Origin: Flavobacteriaceae bacterium | GTDB taxonomy: Bacteria > Bacteroidota > Bacteroidia > Flavobacteriales > Flavobacteriaceae | DNA: 39,476 nt | Assembly: GCA_021648265.1 (NCBI GenBank) | Contig: JAKITD010000023.1 | Location: forward strand, 1 to 39,476 | Reading direction: 5' to 3' | Shown here: in pieces, positions 31,283 through 39,476 of the stretch | Numbering within the stretch: the first letter of the stretch is position 1 | How the letters are laid out: each line of letters opens with the position of its first letter | The notes under the pieces: model-generated | What the model was told of the DNA's origin: nothing | What the model saw: only the letters and a program-made list of their open reading frames with translations | The model's database searches: none | Program-made: the position numbers and the translations under genes

Positions 31283-33577
31283 TTAGCATTTTTTCATCTC
31301 AAATTCTCGCTTTTCTTTTTGTTGCGCATCTACTACAGCCACTGCAGCTATATTTACCATTTCTTCAACACTTGCACCTAATTGCAATATATGAGCTGCT
31401 TTTCTCATCCCTAACACAATAGGCCCAACAGATTCTACTCCATTTAATTCCTTTAATAATTTGTAATTACTATTGGCCGAATCTAAATTCGGAAAGATTA
31501 AAGCATTTACTTTTTTGCCTGCTAATTTTGAAAAAGGAAAGGTTTTTTTAAGCATTTCTGCATTTAATGCAAAGTCTGTCTGAAGCTCACCATCAACCAC
31601 CGTGTCTGGACAAACTCTATGTAAAAGCTCAACAGCTTCTTTTACTTTTCTTGCTTGTGGATGTTTTGAAGAACCAAAATTCGCATAGGAAACCATTGCT
31701 ATAACTGGTTTAATACCAAACATTTTCATGGTATAATTAGTCATCTGCGCAATGTTTGCTAATTCTTTTGCTGTTGGGTCTATGTTTATGGAAGTATCTG
31801 AAATAAATAGCGGTCCTCTTTTGGTCAACATTAAGTTGGTAGTCGCAATTTTATTAACGCCTTCAAACTTCCCAATAGTTTCTAATACAGGTCTTATTAC
31901 CACTGGATACGCTCTTGAATACCCCGAAATCATAGCATCTGCATCGCCTTCGTTTACCATCATAGAAGCAAAATAATTTCGTTCACGCATTAGTTTTTCA
32001 GCGGCATACAACGTAACTCCTTTTCGTTTTCTATGCGACCAATAAATTCTGGCGTATTTAGTTAATATTTCATTTTGATCGTCACTTTTTGGATCTAAAA
32101 TTTCTACATCTTCATCAAAATCAATCTCTTTCATTAATTCTAGTATAATGTCTTTTCTTCCCAATAAAATCGGAACTCCAATTCCTTCTTCATGAACAAT
32201 TTGAGCAGCTTTTAGCACGTCTAAATGATCTGCCTCAGCAAAAACAATCCGTTTCGGATTTGTTTTTGCACGGTTAAACAACATTCTTAATATCTTGTTG
32301 TCATTACCCATTCTCGCATATAACTCCTCTTCATATTTTTTCCAATCGTCAATAGGTTCTTTTGCAACTCCACTTTCTACAGCTGCTTTTGCAACTGCAA
32401 CAGGAATGGTTGCTATTAGTCTAGGGTCGAATGGTTTTGGTATTATATAATCTTTTCCGAAGAGTAATTTAGTTTCGCCATACGCTATATTTACTTGCTC
32501 TGGCACAGGCTCTTTCGCTAATTTTGCCAGTGCATATACTGAAGCCATTTTCATCGCTTCATTAATTTTTGTAGCTCTAACATCTAAAGCTCCTCTAAAA
32601 ATAAACGGAAATCCTAATACATTATTTACTTGATTAGGATGATCGCTTCTACCCGTTGCCATAATAATATCCTTTCGTGTTTTAATGGCAACATCGTATT
32701 TAATTTCTGGGTCAGGATTGGCAAGTGCAAATACAATAGGATTATCTGCCATAGTTAATAACATTTCTGGTGATAAAATATTGGCTACTGAAAGACCTAC
32801 AAAAACATCTGCATCAATTAATGCTTCTTCAATTGTTCTAATATCTCTTGAAGTGGCAAATTCAGATTTTTCTTTAGTAAGATTATCTCTATCTTTTCTA
32901 ATAATACCTTTACTATCAAGCATTACAATATTTTTAGATTGCATACCAATAGCTTTGTATAATCTTGTACAAGATGTTGCCGCGGCTCCTGCACCACTGA
33001 TAACTATTTTTACATCTTCCATTTTCTTTCCAGCAATTTCAACAGCATTTAAGAGTGCTGCGGAAGAAATTATTGCCGTACCATGTTGATCGTCATGCAT
33101 TACAGGAATGTCTAGTTCATCTTTTAGGCGGCATTCAATTTCAAAAGCTTCGGGAGCTTTAATATCTTCTAAATTAATCCCTCCAAAAGTGGGTGCTATG
33201 TTTTTTACTGTAGCAATAAACTCATCGATATCGTGAGTGCCAACTTCGATATCAAAAACATCGATATCTGCAAATATTTTAAAGAGCAACCCCTTTCCTT
33301 CCATTACTGGTTTTGAGGCTTCTGCTCCAATATCTCCCAAACCTAAAACTGCGGTTCCGTTAGAAATTACTGCAACTAAATTTCCTTTATTAGTATATTT
33401 ATAAACTGTATCTGGATTTTTTTCAATCTCTAAACATGGCACAGCAACTCCAGGAGAATAAGCTAATGACAAGTCTCTTTGAGTTGCATATTTTGTAGTT
33501 GGGACTACTTCAACTTTTCCTGGTTTTGGAAATTCATGATAGTCTAAGGCTTGTTTGCGTTTGCTCTGCTTTTTCAT
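31283..33577 (-). CDS. maeB: NADP-dependent malic enzyme fused to a phosphotransacetylase-like domain
   Basis: A 764-residue MaeB-type enzyme from the ATG at 33577 ([16 protein letters not shown]). An upstream in-frame TTG at 33616 falls within the -7 promoter element and is rejected. Residues ~1-400 are malic enzyme: [45 protein letters not shown], and the nucleotide-binding motif [12 protein letters not shown]. Residues ~420-755 are the phosphotransacetylase-like domain ([38 protein letters not shown]), generally regulatory rather than catalytic. It makes pyruvate and NADPH from malate in the cytoplasm. Confidence 0.95.
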   Translation of the reverse strand: MKKQSKRKQALDYHEFPKPGKVEVVPTTKYATQRDLSLAYSPGVAVPCLEIEKNPDTVYKYTNKGNLVAVISNGTAVLGLGDIGAEASKPVMEGKGLLFKIFADIDVFDIEVGTHDIDEFIATVKNIAPTFGGINLEDIKAPEAFEIECRLKDELDIPVMHDDQHGTAIISSAALLNAVEIAGKKMEDVKIVISGAGAAATSCTRLYKAIGMQSKNIVMLDSKGIIRKDRDNLTKEKSEFATSRDIRTIEEALIDADVFVGLSVANILSPEMLLTMADNPIVFALANPDPEIKYDVAIKTRKDIIMATGRSDHPNQVNNVLGFPFIFRGALDVRATKINEAMKMASVYALAKLAKEPVPEQVNIAYGETKLLFGKDYIIPKPFDPRLIATIPVAVAKAAVESGVAKEPIDDWKKYEEELYARMGNDNKILRMLFNRAKTNPKRIVFAEADHLDVLKAAQIVHEEGIGVPILLGRKDIILELMKEIDFDEDVEILDPKSDDQNEILTKYARIYWSHRKRKGVTLYAAEKLMRERNYFASMMVNEGDADAMISGYSRAYPVVIRPVLETIGKFEGVNKIATTNLMLTKRGPLFISDTSINIDPTAKELANIAQMTNYTMKMFGIKPVIAMVSYANFGSSKHPQARKVKEAVELLHRVCPDTVVDGELQTDFALNAEMLKKTFPFSKLAGKKVNALIFPNLDSANSNYKLLKELNGVESVGPIVLGMRKAAHILQLGASVEEMVNIAAVAVVDAQQKEKREFEMKKC

Positions 33578-33613
33578 AATTCTGAAGTAATTATTACTTA
33601 ATAAAGTGATTTG

Positions 33614-33621
33614 CAAAGTTA
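33614..33621 (-). promoter_or_regulatory. -7 element of maeB
   Basis: The minus strand reads TAACTTTG, a full TAnnTTTG match 36 nt before the ATG at 33577. A TTG occurs at 33638-33636 but at a short 14-bp spacing. Confidence 0.45.
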
Positions 33622-33659
33622 CGGAAGAAGGAAGACAATTTTGTCTTGAAATACTATTA

Positions 33660-34586
33660 TTACTCTTTTTTCAAAAAGTCAATGTTTCTAATTAAACCTG
33701 AGTATTTAGTACGTTTTATTGGGTTTTTTCTGAATATTTCCTGAAATACTTCCACCGTAATTTCTTCCCAATCTTTTTTAGACATTGATAGTAATTCCGG
33801 GTTGGGATTAAATAAAGGCTCGTTATGTGGTTTACTAAAACGATTCCACGGACATACATCTTGGCATATATCACAACCAAACATCCAATCGTTGAATTTT
33901 CCACTCATTTCTGAAGGAATTTCGTTTTTTAATTCAATCGTGAAATACGAAATACATTTACTTCCATCCACGACATAAGGTTCTACTATTGCCTGTGTTG
34001 GGCAAGCATCTATACAGGCAGTGCATTGTCCACAGTGGTCGGTGGTTTTATAATCGTAATCCAACTCCAAATCAATAATCAGTTCTGCGATAAAATAGAA
34101 GGAACCGTTTTGTTTGGTTATTAAATTACTGTGTTTTCCTATCCAACCCAATCCGCTTTTCGCTGCCCAAGCTTTGTCTAAAACAGGGGCGGAATCTGTA
34201 AATGCTCTACCGTAAACTTCGCCAATTTCTTCCCTAATAAAATGAAGTAATTGTTTTAACTTGTCCTTAATCACAAAATGATAATCTTGTCCGTAAGCGT
34301 ATTTTGAAATTTTATAAGTGTCTCCTTTTTGAAGTTTTTCTGGAAAATAATTTAATAATAACGAAACCACACTTTTTGAATCTGGAACTAATAAAGTTGG
34401 GTCTAACCGTTTATCAAAATGATTTTCTAAATAGCTCATTTCGCCTTGCATATTCTTTTTTAAAAAATTATCAACCCGTGGTGCTTCTTCTTCTAAAAAA
34501 TCTGCTTTACTTATACCACAAGATAAAAATCCGAGTCGTTTTGCCTCGGATTTAATTAGATTGGTATGTTTTGTTTTTGAAAGCAA
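33660..34586 (-). CDS. queG: Epoxyqueuosine reductase
   Basis: A 308-residue cytoplasmic iron-sulfur/cobalamin enzyme for the last step of queuosine synthesis in tRNA. Two [4Fe-4S] motifs are complete: [16 protein letters not shown] and [13 protein letters not shown]. The N-terminal domain ([38 protein letters not shown]) is family-standard. The start must be TTG at 34586: an in-frame TAA lies two codons upstream, and the next ATG (in [10 protein letters not shown]) would remove conserved residues. The gene lies 53 bp after ruvB, beyond a hairpin. Confidence 0.93.
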   Translation of the reverse strand: MLSKTKHTNLIKSEAKRLGFLSCGISKADFLEEEAPRVDNFLKKNMQGEMSYLENHFDKRLDPTLLVPDSKSVVSLLLNYFPEKLQKGDTYKISKYAYGQDYHFVIKDKLKQLLHFIREEIGEVYGRAFTDSAPVLDKAWAAKSGLGWIGKHSNLITKQNGSFYFIAELIIDLELDYDYKTTDHCGQCTACIDACPTQAIVEPYVVDGSKCISYFTIELKNEIPSEMSGKFNDWMFGCDICQDVCPWNRFSKPHNEPLFNPNPELLSMSKKDWEEITVEVFQEIFRKNPIKRTKYSGLIRNIDFLKKE

Positions 34587-34602
34587 ATTTTATATACAAT
34601 TA

Positions 34603-34635
34603 AGACCTAACAGGTTTTTAAAACCTGTTAGGTCT
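34603..34635. terminator. Palindrome/terminator between ruvB and queG
   Basis: AGACCTAACAGGTTT and AAACCTGTTAGGTCT form a 15-bp perfect stem with a 3-nt loop right after the ruvB stop. The T-tract after it is poor on the minus strand, so it may be an RNA-stabilising or dispersed palindromic element rather than a strong terminator. Confidence 0.6.
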
Positions 34636-34639
34636 ATTC

Positions 34640-35662
34640 TTAGAATAACCCTCCCTGAGAAGGATCTTTTACTTTACCTAAATGTTTATAGGCTGCTTCG
34701 GTTACTTCCCGACCACGAGGAGTCCTCATAATAAATCCTTGTTGGATTAAAAATGGCTCATAGACTTCTTCAATTGTTTCAATACTTTCGCTAACGGCAG
34801 TAGCTATTGTAGAAATTCCAACTGGACCTCCTTTAAATTTATCGATGATGGTTGACAGTATTTTATTATCCATTTCATCCAAACCATGAGCATCTACATT
34901 TAATGCTTCTAAAGCATATTTTGCAATCTTAATGTCAATTTTTCCATTGCCTTTTATTTGCGCAAAATCTCGAACTCTACGTAAAAGCGCATTGGCAATT
35001 CTTGGTGTTCCTCTACTTCTTCCTGCTATTTCGATAGCAGCTTCCATAGAAATTGGAACATCTAATATCATCGAACTACGTTGTACGATGGTGGTTAATA
35101 ATTCGGTGGTATAATATTGTAATCTGGAAGCAATCCCAAAACGAGCTCGCATTGGTGCTGTTAATAATCCCGAACGCGTGGTTGCTCCAACTAAAGTAAA
35201 GGGATTCAAATTAATCTGAACCGAACGTGCATTGGGTCCCGACTCGATCATAATATCAATTTTATAATCCTCCATTGCCGAATATAAATACTCTTCTACA
35301 ATAGGGCTTAGTCGATGAATTTCATCTATAAAAAGCACATCCCGCTCGTCCAAATTGGTAAGTAAGCCTGCTAAATCTCCAGGTTTATCTAACACAGGTC
35401 CCGAAGTAACTTTTATTCCAACTTCCAACTCGTTTGCTAAAATATATGCTAATGTTGTTTTTCCTAATCCTGGAGGGCCGTGAAATAGGGTATGATCTAA
35501 AGCTTCTTCCCGTTGGTTTGCAGCTTGAACAAATATTTGAAGATTATCTAATACCTGATCTTGTCCAGCAAAATCCTCAAAAGAAAGTGGACGCAATTTT
35601 TTTTCTACGTCTAATTCCTCTGGAGTGAAATTCTCGTCTGTGGGATCTAGGTTTTCATTCAT
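34640..35662 (-). CDS. ruvB: Holliday junction branch migration ATPase RuvB
   Basis: A 340-residue AAA+ motor. Walker A is [11 protein letters not shown] (residues 62-72), Walker B is [12 protein letters not shown], sensor 1 is [10 protein letters not shown] with the arginine-finger region TAPMRARFG, and the C-terminal winged-helix has [20 protein letters not shown]. It is a standard length and works with RuvA to move Holliday junctions. It lies 22 bp after a small lipoprotein gene. Confidence 0.96.
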   Translation of the reverse strand: MNENLDPTDENFTPEELDVEKKLRPLSFEDFAGQDQVLDNLQIFVQAANQREEALDHTLFHGPPGLGKTTLAYILANELEVGIKVTSGPVLDKPGDLAGLLTNLDERDVLFIDEIHRLSPIVEEYLYSAMEDYKIDIMIESGPNARSVQINLNPFTLVGATTRSGLLTAPMRARFGIASRLQYYTTELLTTIVQRSSMILDVPISMEAAIEIAGRSRGTPRIANALLRRVRDFAQIKGNGKIDIKIAKYALEALNVDAHGLDEMDNKILSTIIDKFKGGPVGISTIATAVSESIETIEEVYEPFLIQQGFIMRTPRGREVTEAAYKHLGKVKDPSQGGLF

Positions 35663-35684
35663 AAAATAAATATTTGAAGTGTAG

Positions 35685-36257
35685 TTAATTATGAATAAAA
35701 ACTTTTTTTATTTCAATTATTTCTCGGTTATAAGTATTTGTATCTTCATTGTAAGAGATTGGATAGTTTGAAGAAATTGTTTGAGTTAATTTATTATTAT
35801 TAAAATGATATTCTAAAACAAATCCAGGAAAAGTTGAAAATTCTTCAATAATTATCTCAATATTATTTTCATCAATCATTCTAAAAGTTCCCCATCTTAA
35901 AAAAAGATCTACTGGCTCTTCCGAGCATTCATATCTTTCGGTAATTGTTCCGCCTCCATATGTTTTAATTAATAATAAATTTGAGCCTGAATACCATACA
36001 TCTCCATTACTATTGAAATAAAAATTTTCATCCTTAATACAATCAAATTCATCAGTCATATCTAAAGATGCTGTCCCGTCTAAATTTAAATCTATAGCTA
36101 TTGGAACAATAAGGCTCTCTAATCTCCAAGAATAATCTGTAATAAACGACGAATCAATTTCTTTTTCTTCTGAAGAGCAAGAAACGATGATAACGGCAAT
36201 TAATAAGGTGATTAAAAAATTTATTTTATATATATAAGTTGACACGTTTAATTTCAT
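35685..36257 (-). CDS. Hypothetical lipoprotein
   Basis: A 190-residue predicted lipoprotein from the ATG at 36257 ([15 protein letters not shown]). A longer reading from TTG at 36293 would put extra charged residues before the signal and is rejected. The lipobox is AVIIVSC. The mature part is rich in beta-strand patterns ([54 protein letters not shown]) that resemble a lipocalin-like fold, and it has two conserved-looking cysteines (DCIKDE, YECSEE). No family is recognised with certainty. It lies between the coxA terminator and ruvB, 22 bp before the latter. Confidence 0.6.
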   Translation of the reverse strand: MKLNVSTYIYKINFLITLLIAVIIVSCSSEEKEIDSSFITDYSWRLESLIVPIAIDLNLDGTASLDMTDEFDCIKDENFYFNSNGDVWYSGSNLLLIKTYGGGTITERYECSEEPVDLFLRWGTFRMIDENNIEIIIEEFSTFPGFVLEYHFNNNKLTQTISSNYPISYNEDTNTYNREIIEIKKVFIHN

Positions 36258-36332
36258 TTCAAACAATAAAAAGTTTTGAGGTTCAATTATCAAATATACA
36301 AATCGTATGAATACTATAACTAATAAAACAAA

Positions 36333-36363
36333 AAAAGGCTTTTCAAATTTTGAAAAGCCTTTT
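36333..36363 (-). terminator. Terminator of the act-cox operon
   Basis: AAAAGGCTTTTCAAA pairs with TTTGAAAAGCCTTTT around a single central base. On the minus strand the stem runs straight into TTTTTTTG. It lies about 90 bp after the coxA stop. Confidence 0.85.
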
Positions 36364-36451
36364 AAAATACTTTGTGAACTTTATATATATTTCATGAGAT
36401 ACCTACCTTGTTCTTCCGCTATAGCTTCGGCGGCACGTGGAGGTAAGAATT

Positions 36452-38263
36452 TTAATGCGTCAACTCCTCTTCGTTATCTTGAATTGGATGATCTTGAGGT
36501 ACAAAATCTTGTCCTGCAATTACGTAATCTGAATCATCTTTATTCATTTTACTGTAATCATACGGCCATCTGTGAACTTCAGGAATTGGACCATCCCAGT
36601 TTCCGTGGATGTGTTTTACTTCTGCAGTCCATTCTAATGTTGTAGCATTCCAAGGATTTTTTGGTCCTACTTTTCCGAAGAACATAGAGTGTATAAAGTT
36701 ATATAAGAATACTAACTGTCCTGCTGCAGCAAAAAATGCAAACCATGTAATTACTACATTGATATCCATTAAATCATCAAAGTAGGGGAAATTAGAGTTC
36801 GTATAATATCTTCTTGGTAATCCTGCCATACCAATAAAGTGCATTGGGAAGAAAACTCCGTATGCTCCAATAGCGGTAATCCAAAAGTGAATATATCCTA
36901 ATTTTTTATTTAACATTCTACCTTCAAACATTTTTGGGAACCAATGATAAACACCAGCAAATAATCCATATAATGCTGAAATACCCATTACTAAGTGGAA
37001 GTGAGCTACCACAAACATGGTATCGTGAACGTTAATATCTAAAGCACTATCTCCTAATACCAATCCTGTAAGTCCACCACTAATAAAGGTAGATACAAAA
37101 CCGATGGAAAATAGCATTCCCGTATTCATTTTAAGGTTTCCTTTCCATAAAGTAGTAATCCAGTTAAAAGCTTTTACCGCTGAAGGAATTGCAATTAACA
37201 AAGTTGTAAATGTAAATACGGATCCTAAGAAAGGATTCATACCTGTTACAAACATATGGTGACCCCAAACAATTGTTGAAAGGAATGCAATAGAAATTAT
37301 AGAAGCTATCATCGCTCGATATCCAAAAATAGGCTTACGAGCATTGGTCGCCATAATTTCTGATACTAATCCCATCGCCGGAAGTATAACAATATATACT
37401 TCAGGATGTCCTAAAAACCAGAAAAGGTGTTCGAATAATACGGGTGATCCACCTTGATTGTGTAACACTTCGCCAGCAATATAAATATCTGACAAGAAGA
37501 ATGAAGTTCCGAAACTTCTATCCATAATTAACATTAATGCTGCTGAAAGTAATACTGGAAATGAAACCACACCAATAATAGCTGTTACAAAGAAAGACCA
37601 AATTGTTAGTGGAAGTCTTGTCATGGACATTCCTTTGGTTCTTAAATTAAGAACGGTAACTATATAATTTAATGACCCTAATAAAGAGGAAGCAATAAAG
37701 ATTGCCATGGATACTAACCATAGTGTCATTCCTGTTCCAGAACCAGGAATTGCTTGCGGTAATGCACTTAATGGAGGATAAATAGTCCAACCTGCATTTG
37801 CTGGTCCTGCTTCTACAAATAATGACAATAACATAATCACACTTGAAAGAAAGAACAACCAATAAGAAACCATATTCAGGAATCCTGAAGCCATATCACG
37901 TGCACCAATTTGTAAAGGAATTAGTAAATTACTAAATGTACCACTTAATCCAGCTGTAAGCACAAAGAATACCATTATGGTACCGTGAATAGTTACTAAT
38001 GCCAAATATATATTTGGATCCATTACGCCACCTTCAGCCCATTTTCCTAAAAATATTTCGTAAACGGTAAACTGATGATCTGGCCATGCTAGTTGCATTC
38101 TAAAAAGCAATGACATTGCGATACCGATAATTCCCATAAACAAACCTGTGATAAGGTATTGCTTAGAAATCATTTTATGATCTTGACTAAAGATGTATTT
38201 GGTTACAAATGTCTCTTTATGGTGATGTCCGTGATCATCGTGATTGTTAGCGTGTTCTGACAT
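36452..38263 (-). CDS. coxA: Cytochrome c oxidase subunit I
   Basis: A 603-residue, roughly 12-helix catalytic subunit of a heme-copper oxidase. Metal ligands are all visible: His93 (TIHGTIM) and His423 for the low-spin heme, His421 (VAHFHLVMG) for the high-spin heme, and His286 (GHPEVY), His335 and His336 (VWGHHMF) for CuB. Tyr290 in HPEVY marks the A-type with the cross-linked Tyr. The N-terminus is histidine-rich (HANNHDDHGHHH). The gene follows coxB by 20 bp. Reduction of oxygen to water here is coupled to proton pumping. Confidence 0.97.
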   Translation of the reverse strand: MSEHANNHDDHGHHHKETFVTKYIFSQDHKMISKQYLITGLFMGIIGIAMSLLFRMQLAWPDHQFTVYEIFLGKWAEGGVMDPNIYLALVTIHGTIMVFFVLTAGLSGTFSNLLIPLQIGARDMASGFLNMVSYWLFFLSSVIMLLSLFVEAGPANAGWTIYPPLSALPQAIPGSGTGMTLWLVSMAIFIASSLLGSLNYIVTVLNLRTKGMSMTRLPLTIWSFFVTAIIGVVSFPVLLSAALMLIMDRSFGTSFFLSDIYIAGEVLHNQGGSPVLFEHLFWFLGHPEVYIVILPAMGLVSEIMATNARKPIFGYRAMIASIISIAFLSTIVWGHHMFVTGMNPFLGSVFTFTTLLIAIPSAVKAFNWITTLWKGNLKMNTGMLFSIGFVSTFISGGLTGLVLGDSALDINVHDTMFVVAHFHLVMGISALYGLFAGVYHWFPKMFEGRMLNKKLGYIHFWITAIGAYGVFFPMHFIGMAGLPRRYYTNSNFPYFDDLMDINVVITWFAFFAAAGQLVFLYNFIHSMFFGKVGPKNPWNATTLEWTAEVKHIHGNWDGPIPEVHRWPYDYSKMNKDDSDYVIAGQDFVPQDHPIQDNEEELTH

Positions 38264-38283
38264 ATCTTCTTAAGCTGTTTTAT

Positions 38284-39345
38284 TTATTTTTTTAAAGTTT
38301 CTACTAAGGTAGCTTGTTGTGCTAACCAAGCATTGTACTCTTCTTCCGATTCTACAACAATTTTCATTTGCATATTGAAATGATTAGACCCACAAATTTT
38401 ATTACAAAGAAGTAAGTAATCAAATTCATACATTTCTAAAGCTTCGTCTCCATTTGCAATTAAGTCAATATTTTTCTTTGTTCTTAATTCATTAATATGC
38501 TCCACTTTTGCAACAATGACTTCATTTAGTCTCATTTCTTCAGTGGTTTTATTTGGAGTCATAGCAAATTGTGTAATCATTCCTGGAACACAATTCATTT
38601 GCAATCTAAAATGTGGCATAAATGCTGAGTGTAACACATCTTGGGAGCGCATTTTGAATAATACTTTTTTTCCAATTGGTAAATGTAATTCATTTACAAC
38701 TTTATCATCTTGAGCATTTGGATCTGACATATCCACCCCTAATTGGTTTACTCCTTCAATTAGACGAACATTTGCTTCTCCTAAAGTATTATCTGCACCA
38801 GCGTAACGTGCTCTCCAAGCAAATTGGTAAGCGTATAATTCGACAATAATTGGATCGTCATCTTCATCAACAGTCATAATATCAGACCAAGTAAATAATC
38901 CGTATATGATTAATGCCGCTAAAACTACTACTGGAATAATAGTCCAAATAAATTCTAATTTATGATTTTCAGCATAAAACAAAGCTTTTTTATCCTTATC
39001 GCCACGATATACAAAAGCAAAATAATGCAACAACCATTGTGTGAATATCCCTGTAAAAAATATTAATGCCATGGTAATTAACATTAATTGGTCGATTTCT
39101 AACCCATGCTCTGAAGCTGCTTCAGGTAATAGAACATTGCCCCATTTCCAAAAACAATATGCAAGTAATCCGTATATAAAAAATACAAACCCTAGCATTA
39201 AATACCCTTGTGTGTTGTTATCGTCGTTTGTTGCTAACTCTGAGTCTTCAGATTGGTTGGGTTTTGACAATTGAAAAACCTTGTTCATTTGCCAAACAGC
39301 AACGCCAAAAAGAATGATTACTAAAACTACTAAAAATGCGGTCAT
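38284..39345 (-). CDS. coxB: Cytochrome c oxidase subunit II
   Basis: A 353-residue protein with an N-terminal helix (FLVVLVIILFGVAVW) and further helices (GYLMLGFVFFIYGLLAYCF, LMLITMALIFFTGIF, LEFIWTIIPVVVLAALIIYG). The cupredoxin domain has the full CuA site: His239 (VLHSAF), Cys314, Cys318, His322 and Met325 in CNKICGSNHFNM. No heme c motif follows, so it is not the caa3-type with a fused cytochrome. It lies 21 bp after actF, so electrons probably reach it from alternative complex III through a small cytochrome c. Confidence 0.96.
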   Translation of the reverse strand: MTAFLVVLVIILFGVAVWQMNKVFQLSKPNQSEDSELATNDDNNTQGYLMLGFVFFIYGLLAYCFWKWGNVLLPEAASEHGLEIDQLMLITMALIFFTGIFTQWLLHYFAFVYRGDKDKKALFYAENHKLEFIWTIIPVVVLAALIIYGLFTWSDIMTVDEDDDPIIVELYAYQFAWRARYAGADNTLGEANVRLIEGVNQLGVDMSDPNAQDDKVVNELHLPIGKKVLFKMRSQDVLHSAFMPHFRLQMNCVPGMITQFAMTPNKTTEEMRLNEVIVAKVEHINELRTKKNIDLIANGDEALEMYEFDYLLLCNKICGSNHFNMQMKIVVESEEEYNAWLAQQATLVETLKK

Positions 39346-39366
39346 CGTTATTTACCTAATTTTTTA

Positions 39367-39476
39367 TTAATAATGAAATTTCTTACTCTCTTTAATAAAA
39401 GGGTTTCCTTTTGCTAATAGTGGTGCTTTTGTTAATGCTGTAAAAACAACAAATATAAATAGTCCTAAGAAAAATA
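39367..39476 (-). CDS. actF: Alternative complex III subunit ActF, C-terminal end only
   Basis: The last 35 codons of a gene entering from the right edge. It ends FVVFTALTKAPLLAKGNPF, then IKESKKFHY and a stop at 39367. A final membrane helix followed by a PLL-K-NPF-KES tail is typical of the quinone-binding subunit 2 (ActF, NrfD/PsrC-like) of the Bacteroidota quinol:cytochrome c oxidoreductase. Its position directly before coxB and coxA fits the usual actABCDEF-coxBA order. Identification rests on a short tail plus context. Confidence 0.7.
   Translation of the reverse strand, partial: FFLGLFIFVVFTALTKAPLLAKGNPFIKESKKFHY

Noticed and set aside
32685-33089. 134-residue plus-strand open frame inside maeB
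   Set aside because: It is antisense to the malic enzyme domain and has no initiation signals or recognisable domain.
33578-33616. Longer N-terminus for the malic enzyme starting with TTG
   Set aside because: It overlaps the -7 promoter element; the ATG at 33577 gives the family's normal start.
36258-36293. Longer N-terminus for the 35685 lipoprotein starting with TTG
   Set aside because: It would place acidic residues before the lipoprotein signal; ATG at 36257 gives a proper signal sequence.
36307-36645. 112-residue plus-strand open frame after coxA
   Set aside because: It runs antisense through the coxA terminator hairpin and the coxA coding end; composition is that of a shadow frame and no family is recognised.

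Overview
AT-rich chromosomal segment from a member of the Bacteroidota, most likely family Flavobacteriaceae. The grounds are the type IX secretion/gliding genes sprA and remB, the actF-coxB-coxA order, a malic enzyme fused to a phosphotransacetylase-like domain, and promoters of the TTG-N19/20-TAnnTTTG type used by this phylum. No rRNA, tRNA, CRISPR array, insertion sequence or phage gene was seen, and no gene-free stretch exceeds 300 bases.

Left part (1-12325), the accessory region. A truncated cytochrome c heme lyase (ccsBA) diverges from two tandem NrfJ-like/OB-fold exported proteins. Facing them are three minus-strand transcription units: 12325->9631 (NHL propeller, 12-heme cytochrome), 9457->8831 (4-heme cytochrome) and 8636->3837 (NHL lipoprotein, 5-heme lipoprotein, outer-membrane beta-barrel, 11-heme cytochrome). 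Together the cytochromes carry 32 heme motifs. With the barrel and the heme lyase next door, this looks like a porin-cytochrome conduit for moving electrons across the outer membrane, plus a small tetraheme cytochrome that could be a filament ('nanowire') subunit. All five promoters of the region carry an FNR/CRP-type palindrome TGAT-N4-ATCA whose centre lies exactly 36.5 bp from the last base of the -7 element. At 2243-2316 one palindrome serves two mirror-image promoters. This points to one regulon, probably switched on when oxygen is low. It is the most interesting thing in the window.

Middle part (12436-18671), aerobic oxidase assembly: heme O synthase, two subunit III proteins, subunit IV, a terminator, then a cysteine-less SCO-like protein, a true SCO copper chaperone, a DUF420 protein and a small CXXC membrane protein. 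A divergent exported metallo-beta-lactamase-fold protein follows ctaB.

Right part (18736-39476), mostly core genes on the minus strand: remB, two TonB-like energy transducers, vanZ-like, gcvH, sprA, ruvA, maeB, queG, ruvB, a small lipoprotein, coxA, coxB and the 3' end of actF (alternative complex III). RemB and both TonB-like proteins share the same two-cysteine TonB-C-type domain. Three apparent ORF starts (for maeB, the second TonB-like gene and the 35685 lipoprotein) were moved to internal ATGs. sprA and queG appear to use TTG.
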